Source: Winogradskyella immobilis
GTDB lineage: Bacteria > Bacteroidota > Bacteroidia > Flavobacteriales > Flavobacteriaceae
Direction: 5' to 3'
Assembly (NCBI RefSeq): GCF_021887715.1
Contig: NZ_JAIQXX010000015.1
Location: 1 to 64,000, forward strand
DNA length: 64,000 nt
Both the position numbers and the translations under genes were made by a program. The notes beneath the pieces are model-generated. The model made no database searches and was not told the origin of the DNA. It saw only the letters and a program-made list of their open reading frames with translations. This document shows, piece after piece, positions 57,166 through 64,000 of this stretch (its first letter is position 1; each line of letters opens with the position of its first letter).

Positions 57166-57995
57166 TAGCTATTAAATGTTTTATAAAATGTGTCTGCGTG
57201 TTGCGGTAAAAGTATTTGTAATTGCGATTCTACTGCTGCTACAACTTCTGGATAAATAACGTATTCGTATTCTTCGCAATACACTTTAGCGATCTCTGTC
57301 GCTAAAACCAGAGTATCATTAAAATTATTAGTGATATATTTTAGAAAATAGCCATTGCCTTTAAATGTATTGTTAATCCTAGCCGTAGGTTTTATATTGT
57401 GAGGAAGCTGTATCGATGCTAAAGCCGTTCGCCAAGTTTCGACAATTTTACCAAAACGTTGGTTGTCTATATTTGAAGTTCCTAAATTCCAAGTCGGCAC
57501 TTCCCTATCCCAACGCTGCCAATTGTAACTATGCATATCGTAAACGATGCATGTATTAAACTTTTCTTCTAACTTAGAAATTAATGCATAAACTACTTTG
57601 TAAAAATTAGAATGTTTTTGAAGACTCATTGTTTTCTCAGAATCTGATAATCGATTTTTCCACAATTCTTTACCCCAAGCGGTTTCAAAAACTGCATTTT
57701 CAGGATCTCTGTTAAGATCGTATTCAAAACGCGAATCACAACCTGCTATAACAATAGGATGTAAATTAATCATATTTTTAGTTTCCGGATCTTCTTCATA
57801 CCAACGTTCGTATTCGGTATGCAAACAATTATCCCAAAGCGATTTTCTAAATTGATGGCCATCATGTATTGCAGCACACGCATAAGGCACATATCTGTCT
57901 ATCTTTAAAGTAAAACTATAATCGTCAGTAACCGCATGAAATGTTTCTTCAGCTTTTATTTTTGAAATTATCTGAGCTATAGATAAACGTTCCAT
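57165..57995 (-). CDS. N-formylglutamate amidohydrolase-family protein
   Basis: A 276-residue cytoplasmic protein of the HutG/NFGA family: ACAAIHDGHQFRK with the metal-binding histidines, ERWYEEDPETK, and CIVYDMHSYNWQRW. HutG cleaves N-formylglutamate in histidine breakdown, but no other hut gene is nearby, so here it more likely hydrolyses an amide bond made by the ATP-grasp enzyme of this operon. Overlaps by 1 bp with both neighbours. Confidence 0.88.
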   Translation of the reverse strand: MERLSIAQIISKIKAEETFHAVTDDYSFTLKIDRYVPYACAAIHDGHQFRKSLWDNCLHTEYERWYEEDPETKNMINLHPIVIAGCDSRFEYDLNRDPENAVFETAWGKELWKNRLSDSEKTMSLQKHSNFYKVVYALISKLEEKFNTCIVYDMHSYNWQRWDREVPTWNLGTSNIDNQRFGKIVETWRTALASIQLPHNIKPTARINNTFKGNGYFLKYITNNFNDTLVLATEIAKVYCEEYEYVIYPEVVAAVESQLQILLPQHADTFYKTFNS

Positions 57996-58324
57996 TATTT
58001 AAATAATTTTTTTAGACATAAAAACACATTCTGTTCAGCAATATTATAATCACCATCAGAAAAAAACAAAGTTTTAATATCAATAAATAACAAGTCTATA
58101 TCCTCTTTAGAATAGTTGTGAACTTCTAAAGCTGTCATTATTTTTTGAATGCTTTGGTAATCATTATCTAAATCAAATTCATCATGAATATCTTGAAAAG
58201 TTTGCATATCTACTTTAGATATAATGACATTACGCTCATGATTATCTTCTTTAAAATCAGAGTGTGCAGCATATAACAATATATAGGCTACAAGCTCGTC
58301 TTTAGTCCAATCTGTTTGTTTCAT
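57995..58324 (-). CDS. Small acidic TerB-like protein
   Basis: A 109-residue cytoplasmic protein, started at the ATG at 58324 (MKQTDWTKDEL); the longer frame would run into the rhodanese gene. It is helical and acidic, with a C-terminal pattern (LEVHNYSKEDIDLLFIDIKTLFFSDGDYN) of the tellurite-resistance TerB-like helical domain. Function unknown. It starts 2 bp after the rhodanese stop and its own stop overlaps the next start by 1 bp. Confidence 0.75.
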   Translation of the reverse strand: MKQTDWTKDELVAYILLYAAHSDFKEDNHERNVIISKVDMQTFQDIHDEFDLDNDYQSIQKIMTALEVHNYSKEDIDLLFIDIKTLFFSDGDYNIAEQNVFLCLKKLFK

Positions 58325-58326
58325 AA

Positions 58327-59151
58327 TTATGTGGTTAAACTGCCGTATTCTGTCCAAGAACCATCGTAAACTACTAGATTTTTATAGCCACATAATGTAG
58401 CTCCTAATGCAAGATTACACGCTGTAATTCCAGAACCACAACTAAAGACTAAAGTTTCATCTTTTTGTGCTATCGCGCTAAATATGTATTGTAATGATTC
58501 TGTAGATTTAAATTTATTATCTATTAATAAATCTTTATATGGTACATTTATAGATTTCGGAATTGTACCACTACGCAAACCTTTACGAGGTTCAGAAACT
58601 TCTCCTGTAAAACGTTTATGAGGACGTGCGTCTAATATAACAGCTTCATTCGATTTTAAATATGTATTTAAACCCTTAAAATCAGTCATCGTTTTTAACG
58701 GCATATTAGCCTCAAAATTTCCTAATTTATAAGACTCCGTTGAAAATACATCTACAGTATTTTTCTGGTTTTGCCATTCGGGTAAACCACCATCTAAAAC
58801 TGCAACATTGTTAAATCCAAACGTTTTAAATAACCACCAAGCTCTAGCGCTAGAATAGATACCATGTGCGTCATAAACAATAATAGCGCTATCATTATTA
58901 ATACCTAGTTGCTGTATTTCTTTCTGAAATTGATTTTGAGACGGTAATGTATTAGGAAAAGTAGCTGATGTATCACTAAACTTGTTTTTGATATCAAAAA
59001 AACGAGCTTTTGGAATTTTAAATCGGTCTTTATTTTCTGAAATAATAGAACCAGCTTTTGGCAATGTAGCGTCTAAAATAATAAGATTAGGTGCTTCTAT
59101 ATGTGTTTGAAGCCAAGTTACAGAGACTAGCGGTTTTTCTATTTTAAGCAT
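58327..59151 (-). CDS. Two-domain rhodanese/mercaptopyruvate sulfurtransferase
   Basis: A 274-residue protein with two rhodanese domains, the second with the active cysteine Cys238 in VFSCGSGITAC, the CGSGxT/CGSGVTA-type loop of 3-mercaptopyruvate sulfurtransferases. It transfers sulfur from thiosulfate or mercaptopyruvate to cyanide or thiol acceptors. Within this operon it could supply or remove sulfur from the ATP-grasp product. The gap to the ATP-grasp gene is 15 bp. Confidence 0.93.
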   Translation of the reverse strand: MLKIEKPLVSVTWLQTHIEAPNLIILDATLPKAGSIISENKDRFKIPKARFFDIKNKFSDTSATFPNTLPSQNQFQKEIQQLGINNDSAIIVYDAHGIYSSARAWWLFKTFGFNNVAVLDGGLPEWQNQKNTVDVFSTESYKLGNFEANMPLKTMTDFKGLNTYLKSNEAVILDARPHKRFTGEVSEPRKGLRSGTIPKSINVPYKDLLIDNKFKSTESLQYIFSAIAQKDETLVFSCGSGITACNLALGATLCGYKNLVVYDGSWTEYGSLTT

Positions 59152-59166
59152 AGCATATGTGTCTTA

Positions 59167-60204
59167 TTATGCATCTTGAACCGTTTTTCGTAATCTGGTT
59201 CTACGGTCAAAGGCTTGCAATTGATCTATAACTTTACTCTCTAGAAAATCGATTACCTTTTCTTCAACTTTATACTTGTTTTTATAGACTTTATTAATAT
59301 AAGTAATTCCACCTGGAGACATGACATTGACTTCCACTAATTTTCCGCCAATAACATCAATACCTACAAAATAAAGACCATCTTTAACTAGCTTTGGTCC
59401 TATTTGTTTACATAATGCTTTTTCTGCTTTTGTTAAATTATGTTTCTGTACAGAACCACCTGCAGAAACATTAGAACGATGATCATCTGTTCCTGGTACA
59501 CGTTTCATGGCACCAACAGGTTCTCCGTTTAATAATAAAATACGTACATCTCCTTGGTCAGCACCTTCTATATAATCTTGAAGAATGACATAATTAGATT
59601 CTCCATCTCCAGTAGAAATATAAAAATCTAATAATGAGTTGATATTACTCATTGCAGATTTTTCAATAAGTATAACACCAGAGCCACCAAAACCATTCAA
59701 AGGTTTTAGAATCATTTTATCTGCTTTAGACTCTTTTATTTGCTGAACTAAATATTTTTTGTTTTTAGACACATGTGTATTTGGTATGATATTGCTATGT
59801 GCATCACCAAAAGCAGCTGTATATAACTTATTGTTAGCTTCTCGCATACCTTCTAAAGAATTAACAATAAAAACATCATCCTTTACCGAATCTAAGAAAT
59901 TAAGCATTATAGGATCTAAAGGTGGATTGGCTCTAAAAAAGATGGCGTCAAAACCTGCTAGAGGTAACATTTCTTCTCTTAGCTTTGTTTTATTATAAAA
60001 TGCTTTTAATGTTGATGGTACTTTTTCCATCCTTCCAATTACAGCACAAAATGCATTAGTCACACTATCTCGTATAGTCAAGTTAGCTGGAGTACACATT
60101 GCTACTCCATGACCACGTTTTACACATTCTTTTATTAATGCTAAGCTAGTATCGTTATCTGGATCAATCTCTTCCCAAGGATACATTATAAAACAAACAT
60201 TCAT
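59167..60204 (-). CDS. Glutathione-synthetase-like ATP-grasp ligase
   Basis: A 345-residue ATP-grasp enzyme resembling GshB: MNVCFIMYPWEEIDPDNDT at the start (as in glutathione synthetases), DAIFFRANPPLDP, MILKPLNGFGGSGVILIE (ATP-grasp loop), YIEGADQGDVRILLLNGEP and LVEVNVMSPGGITYIN with the metal-binding residues. It ligates a glycine-like amine or amino acid to a carboxylate. No gamma-glutamylcysteine ligase is in the window, so glutathione itself as product is not assured. It is the first gene of the five-gene operon. Confidence 0.9.
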   Translation of the reverse strand: MNVCFIMYPWEEIDPDNDTSLALIKECVKRGHGVAMCTPANLTIRDSVTNAFCAVIGRMEKVPSTLKAFYNKTKLREEMLPLAGFDAIFFRANPPLDPIMLNFLDSVKDDVFIVNSLEGMREANNKLYTAAFGDAHSNIIPNTHVSKNKKYLVQQIKESKADKMILKPLNGFGGSGVILIEKSAMSNINSLLDFYISTGDGESNYVILQDYIEGADQGDVRILLLNGEPVGAMKRVPGTDDHRSNVSAGGSVQKHNLTKAEKALCKQIGPKLVKDGLYFVGIDVIGGKLVEVNVMSPGGITYINKVYKNKYKVEEKVIDFLESKVIDQLQAFDRRTRLRKTVQDA

Positions 60205-60269
60205 ATGCTCAAGGTTTGGTTGGTGTTATACGATACTAAATGTAATAACTTTTAACGAGTATCTAAAAC

Positions 60270-61592
60270 TTATTTTACAGCATCATAATTATCGTCCCAT
60301 TCTTTAGGTTGTGGATCGTGTAGTTTACCTAATGACTTAGCTACGACCATAGATACAGTAGCATCTCCAGTAACATTAACTGTAGTTCTGCACATATCTA
60401 AAGGACGATCGACTGCAAATATTAAAGCAAGACCTATTGGCAATAACTCTGCTGGAAAACCAACAGCTTCTAATACAATAACAAGCATTACCATACCTGC
60501 ACTTGGCACAGCAGCGCTACCAATTGAAGCTAATAAAGCTGTAGCTACAATCAATAATTGGTTAGTAAATGTTAAGCCTTCTGGCCAAACCACTTGCATA
60601 ATAAATACTGCCGCGATAGCTTGGTAGAGACTTGTACCATCCATATTTATGGTAGCCCCTATAGGTAATACAAATCCAGAAACTTCTTTGTCTACACCTA
60701 TATGTTCTTCAACACGTTCCATAGTTACAGGTAACGTAGCTGCGCTACTACTAGTAGAAAACGCTAATAGTTGTGCTGGGCTTATTTGTTTTAAAAACCA
60801 AAATGGAGACTTTTTGGTATATACACTTACTATAATCAAATACACGACAATCATTAATAGTAAACCAGCTACCACACATACTGCATAAAGGAGTAATTTT
60901 AATAATATTTCTGTATCATCAAATGCAATAATAACATTAGCTAATAAAGCAAATACTGCATAAGGCGCAAACATCATGATAAGGTCTACCATTTTCATAA
61001 CGACCTCATTTAAAGAATCAAAGAACTTAATGAGTGGTTCGGCCTTTTTCTGAGGAATAAGTAATAAACATATCCCTACAAATAGCGCAAAGAATATTAC
61101 CTGAAGCATACTAGCATCACCTAACGCTTTAAAAATATTGCTCGGAAAAATATCTACCAATGCTTGTAATGGACCAGCTTCGGTTTGCATTTCTGCTTTC
61201 ATTAATTTGTCTTTTACACCATCTGAATTAGCATACTGCATCTTAATCTTTTCAATAGTATCTTCAGACATTCCTGTACCAGGTTTTACTACATTGACAA
61301 TACTTAAGCCTATAATAATTGCTACAACTGTAGTACCGATATATATACCAATAGTACGTAAGCCCATAGTTTTAATCTTTGAAATATGTCCTAATTCTGA
61401 AACTCCTTTTATTAAAGAGGCTAAGATTAATGGTACAGCAATTAGCTTTAGAAGATTTATAAAAATAGTTCCGAAAGGACTAATCCAATCCGTCACAAAG
61501 TCTTTTCCTCCTACTGAATTCATTATAAAACCAAAAATGATTCCAAGAGCCATTCCTATTAATATTTTCCAATGTAATGCGAGTTTTTTCAT
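60270..61592 (-). CDS. Dicarboxylate/amino acid:cation symporter
   Basis: A 440-residue membrane protein of the DAACS (SDF/GltP) family with eight helices and two hairpins: LLAFSTSSSAATLPVTMERVEEHIG (serine-rich hairpin), LPIGATINMDGTSLYQAIAAVFI (Na and substrate site) and FAVDRPLDMCRTTVNVTGD in the last helix. It imports glutamate, aspartate or a dicarboxylate with sodium or protons. Monocistronic, between the ATP-grasp operon and aroC. Confidence 0.95.
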   Translation of the reverse strand: MKKLALHWKILIGMALGIIFGFIMNSVGGKDFVTDWISPFGTIFINLLKLIAVPLILASLIKGVSELGHISKIKTMGLRTIGIYIGTTVVAIIIGLSIVNVVKPGTGMSEDTIEKIKMQYANSDGVKDKLMKAEMQTEAGPLQALVDIFPSNIFKALGDASMLQVIFFALFVGICLLLIPQKKAEPLIKFFDSLNEVVMKMVDLIMMFAPYAVFALLANVIIAFDDTEILLKLLLYAVCVVAGLLLMIVVYLIIVSVYTKKSPFWFLKQISPAQLLAFSTSSSAATLPVTMERVEEHIGVDKEVSGFVLPIGATINMDGTSLYQAIAAVFIMQVVWPEGLTFTNQLLIVATALLASIGSAAVPSAGMVMLVIVLEAVGFPAELLPIGLALIFAVDRPLDMCRTTVNVTGDATVSMVVAKSLGKLHDPQPKEWDDNYDAVK

Positions 61593-61653
61593 ATTATGCT
61601 GAACTTGTTTCAGTATCTATATATTCTATAGATAATTATTAAATTTAATTTTT

Positions 61654-62724
61654 CTACCAATCACGAGATTCTTGCCTACGCAAGAGTAAATAATCTGCCA
61701 TCACTAATGCTGCCATAGCTTCAACAATAGGCACGGCTCTAGGAACAACACAAGGATCGTGCCTCCCTTTTCCTTGCATTTCTACTGTTTTACCTGAGTT
61801 ATTAATTGTACTTTGTTTTTGTAATACGGTTGCTACAGGTTTAAAAGCTACTCTAAAGTAAATGTCCATGCCATTACTAATACCACCTTGTACTCCACCT
61901 GAAAGATTTGTCTTAGTAGAACCGTCGGTATTAAATAAATCGTTATGATCACTACCTTTCATCTTTGCTCCACAAAAACCGCTTCCATACTCAAAACCTT
62001 TAACAGCATTAATAGAAAGCATAGCTTTGCCAAGTTCTGCATGTAATTTATCAAAAACGGGTTCACCTAATCCTGCTGGTACATTTTGTATAACACATGT
62101 AATGGTACCACCAATGGTATCACCTTCTTTTTTTATAGCTTGAACTTTAGCTATCATCTCTTCTGCTTTTGTTTCATCGGGGCAACGAATGGCATTAGAT
62201 TCTATTTTATTAAAATCTAATTCTTGATAGGGTTTGTCTATAAAAATATCACCGACAGAAGAAGTAAATGCATTAATTTTTAGACCTTTTAAGAGCTGTT
62301 TTGCTATAGCTCCTGCTACAACTCGGCATGCTGTTTCGCGAGCAGAACTTCTTCCTCCACCTCTATAATCTCGTACTCCGTACTTTTTATCATAAGTGTA
62401 ATCTGCATGACTAGGTCGATACACGTCTTTAATGTGTGAGTAATCTTTAGATTTTTGATTGGTATTATGAATTACAAACCCAATTGGTGTTCCTGTTGTT
62501 TCTCCTTCAAAAATACCAGAGTAAAATTCTACTGCATCTGCTTCCTTACGTTGTGTAACAATTTTTGATTGTCCAGGCTTACGGCGTTCCATCTCGTTTT
62601 GTATGGCTTCAAAATTAAGTTTTAATCCAGCCGGACAGCCATCAATTATACCACCAATAGCTTTGCCATGAGATTCTCCAAATGTTGTAAGCTTAAATAA
62701 TTTTCCGAAGGAATTTCCTGCCAT
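61654..62724 (-). CDS. aroC: Chorismate synthase with repeat-derived C-terminus
   Basis: A 356-residue cytoplasmic enzyme that makes chorismate from EPSP in the shikimate pathway, needing reduced FMN. Family marks are [43 protein letters not shown] and [13 protein letters not shown]. The last residues ([11 protein letters not shown]) are not the usual end; they are encoded by a palindromic repeat at 61668-61687 on the opposite reading, related to the one before mutS2. The repeat seems to have replaced the original 3' end, leaving the core intact. Confidence 0.96.
   Translation of the reverse strand: MAGNSFGKLFKLTTFGESHGKAIGGIIDGCPAGLKLNFEAIQNEMERRKPGQSKIVTQRKEADAVEFYSGIFEGETTGTPIGFVIHNTNQKSKDYSHIKDVYRPSHADYTYDKKYGVRDYRGGGRSSARETACRVVAGAIAKQLLKGLKINAFTSSVGDIFIDKPYQELDFNKIESNAIRCPDETKAEEMIAKVQAIKKEGDTIGGTITCVIQNVPAGLGEPVFDKLHAELGKAMLSINAVKGFEYGSGFCGAKMKGSDHNDLFNTDGSTKTNLSGGVQGGISNGMDIYFRVAFKPVATVLQKQSTINNSGKTVEMQGKGRHDPCVVPRAVPIVEAMAALVMADYLLLRRQESRDW
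61668..61687. repeat. Palindromic REP-like unit inside aroC 3' end
   Basis: ATTCTTGC (61668-61675) and GCAAGAGT (61680-61687) form a stem with one mismatch around CTAC. Aligned with 48848-48867 it keeps the palindrome through a paired C:G to T:A exchange, the mark of a structure-conserved repeat family. Confidence 0.6.
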
Positions 62725-63036
62725 GCAATGCTATTTTTATGCTAATGTAATTTTAATCTTAGAGAAACAAAAACAGAAATCTGATTTTATGAATTTGTAT
62801 AGATAAATTACAACTAAAAATGCATGATGTTTTCTGATATTGGTATATAAATAAGTTAAAACCTTTATTAATAAATGTAACATCATCAGAGGCTTCTTTA
62901 CTACTATAATTAATGTTGACTAACCAAATTCTGATAATGATATATAATAATTGTTAATTTTTATTGTTTTAATATCTGTTAATTCGTTATGCTAATTATC
63001 AGAAATACTTAATTTTACAGCAAAAATCAAATCAAT
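62725..63036. promoter_or_regulatory. Divergent intergenic region with inverted repeat
   Basis: 312 bp between divergent genes, no ORF. A perfect 10-bp inverted repeat, TTCTGATAAT (62929-62938) and ATTATCAGAA (62995-63004), flanks an AT-rich 56 bp, 32 nt before the lipoprotein start. It may be an operator or a long stem. No exact TAnnTTTG element is present. Confidence 0.45.
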
Positions 63037-63888
63037 ATGAAAACCAATGCCCTTTATTTTATTTTAAGTCTATTTATAATTGTTTCCTGCTCAAGCAGTG
63101 ATGATGATGGAAACACACCAAATGAGCCGATTATAGGAAATTATTATCCTTCTGTAGCAAACAATACATGGATTTACAATGTAGAAAACTTAAGTATAGA
63201 TGACGCCACTTTAAATTCTACTGGTGTAGATTTAGTAGAAATAAATACTAGTGGCAACCCTTTTACTATTGAAGTTAATAGTGGTAACTCTTCTGCTAAT
63301 GGGTTAATGAATGCTATATTAAATTCTGGAACACTAAATCGTAGTGGTAGCACATTAGGAATTAATGGTACTATTAATTTACCAGAACAATTAGAGATTA
63401 TTTCTAACTCTAGTTTAAATCTTTCTAATTTTGTTTTATATGATCTTAATGCTAATATAAATCAACAATTATCAGAAATTAACGATGTACTTACCGATGA
63501 AATAAATATAAATGGTTCTATTATTCCAATCAATGCTATATACTCTATTACAAGTACTAGACGTAATAATTTAAATTCCTTAGATGTAGATGGTGAAACT
63601 TTTAATGATATTATCTCAACTGAAATTAATGTAAACATAACGATTACAGCAACTATAGATATTGCTGGTTCTTCTACTACTGTTACAGTTGTTAATGCTC
63701 AAGATGTATTGAATATTACTAGTTTCTTTGCTGAAGATATTGGGTTGATACAATCTGAAGCTACACAATCTTATACTTTAGACCCAGCATTTTTAAATTT
63801 ATTACAAGTTGTAAATATTACTTTAGATTTCCCTACAAGTTTAAGCGTTGATAATACACAAGAATTAGATAGTTTTCAAGTGAACTAA
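63037..63888 (+). CDS. Surface lipoprotein, unrecognised
   Basis: A 283-residue lipoprotein: lipobox FIIVSC (lipid Cys18) followed by SSSDDDG, the acidic patch of flavobacterial surface-exposed lipoproteins. The mature part is rich in Asn, Ser, Thr and Ile and beta-stranded, with a NYYPSVANNTWIYNV start that is common in Bacteroidota surface lipoproteins. No enzyme motif is seen. Family not recognised. Confidence 0.8.
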   Translation: MKTNALYFILSLFIIVSCSSSDDDGNTPNEPIIGNYYPSVANNTWIYNVENLSIDDATLNSTGVDLVEINTSGNPFTIEVNSGNSSANGLMNAILNSGTLNRSGSTLGINGTINLPEQLEIISNSSLNLSNFVLYDLNANINQQLSEINDVLTDEININGSIIPINAIYSITSTRRNNLNSLDVDGETFNDIISTEINVNITITATIDIAGSSTTVTVVNAQDVLNITSFFAEDIGLIQSEATQSYTLDPAFLNLLQVVNITLDFPTSLSVDNTQELDSFQVN

Positions 63889-63910
63889 TCTGATTAAATC
63901 TTAGATATTT

Positions 63911-63940
63911 AAAAGCATCAGTATTCATTCTGATGCTTTT
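63911..63940. terminator. Bidirectional rho-independent terminator
   Basis: A perfect 11-bp stem (AAAAGCATCAG, 63911-63921, with CTGATGCTTTT, 63930-63940), loop TATTCATT, then T-rich. It ends the lipoprotein gene and the convergent gene that enters from the right edge. Confidence 0.87.
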
Positions 63941-64000
63941 TTATTTAAGTCCTTGCTTTAAAACGGTTATAGGGTGCAATGCATCTTTGTGTGTACCATC
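63941..64000 (-). CDS. 3' end of a gene cut by the window edge
   Basis: On the minus strand the last 60 bases read DGTHKDALHPITVLKQGLK and a stop at 63941-63943, directly before the shared terminator. The reading frame is continuous with the edge and protein-like. Too short to identify. Confidence 0.5.
   Translation of the reverse strand, partial: DGTHKDALHPITVLKQGLK

Noticed and set aside
57165-57995. HutG of histidine degradation
   Set aside because: No other hut gene is nearby and the gene is fused by overlap to the ATP-grasp/QEGLA operon.

Overview
The window is AT-rich, gene-dense DNA from a member of the Bacteroidota, most likely a marine Flavobacteriaceae species. The evidence is several lipoproteins with an acidic SDD-type patch after the lipid cysteine, DUF4251, DUF1853 and DM13 proteins, a fused alpha/beta 2-oxoacid dehydrogenase E1, TPR/transmembrane/LuxR-type regulators, TAnnTTTG promoter elements, and genes without strong Shine-Dalgarno sites. 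I found no rRNA, tRNA, CRISPR array, prophage or insertion sequence. The genus cannot be fixed from this sequence alone.

Layout. 0-5 kb: a palindromic repeat, a broken esterase, a PD40 lipoprotein, a LytS/LytTR two-component pair, and two secreted proteins (one Gly/Arg/Gln/Asn-rich, one DM13). 5-17 kb: D-threonine aldolase-like enzyme, M23/LysM hydrolase, penicillin-acylase-like lipoprotein, a 1132-residue propeller-amidohydrolase with two small companions, DUF4251, DUF3179 and a peroxiredoxin. 17-23 kb: DUF1853, GH113-like and RluE-like genes in one run, a secreted protein, an SF2 helicase and an orphan ExbD. 23.2-23.6 kb: a short locus with phased GTTAA repeats, two tiny ORFs and a terminator. 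23.6-35.8 kb: M19 and M28 peptidases, a membrane LuxR-type regulator, a very large BNR-repeat protein, a racemase, an alpha/beta hydrolase, and a sulfatase facing its probable formylglycine-generating enzyme.

35.8-48.6 kb: fused E1, a 2OG-Fe(II) oxygenase, SUI1, DUF1835, a nucleoside phosphorylase, a cytoplasmic NMT1-like binding protein, uracil-DNA glycosylase, and a tight minus-strand run from an M19-like peptidase through a membrane protein, a 32-residue membrane peptide and a sodium:solute symporter to an S9 peptidase. 48.9-55.7 kb: MutS2, an aerolysin-like lipoprotein divergent from a TPR regulator across a promoter region with iterated TATGGACA boxes, and a DCC-family protein. 56-60.2 kb: a five-gene translationally coupled operon (ATP-grasp, rhodanese, small acidic protein, N-formylglutamate amidohydrolase, QEGLA zincin). 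60.3-64 kb: dicarboxylate symporter, chorismate synthase, a lipoprotein and the 3' end of another gene.

Taken together the region suits an organism living on proteins, peptides and sulfated or mannose-type polysaccharides. Many products are exported or surface hydrolases, with sodium-coupled uptake of small products. The most unusual items are the small-peptide locus at 23.2-23.6 kb, the aerolysin-like lipoprotein with its phased operator region at 51.3-55.2 kb, the ATP-grasp/zincin operon at 56-60.2 kb, the structured intergenic region at 55.8-55.96 kb, and a palindromic repeat that appears to supply the C-terminus of chorismate synthase.
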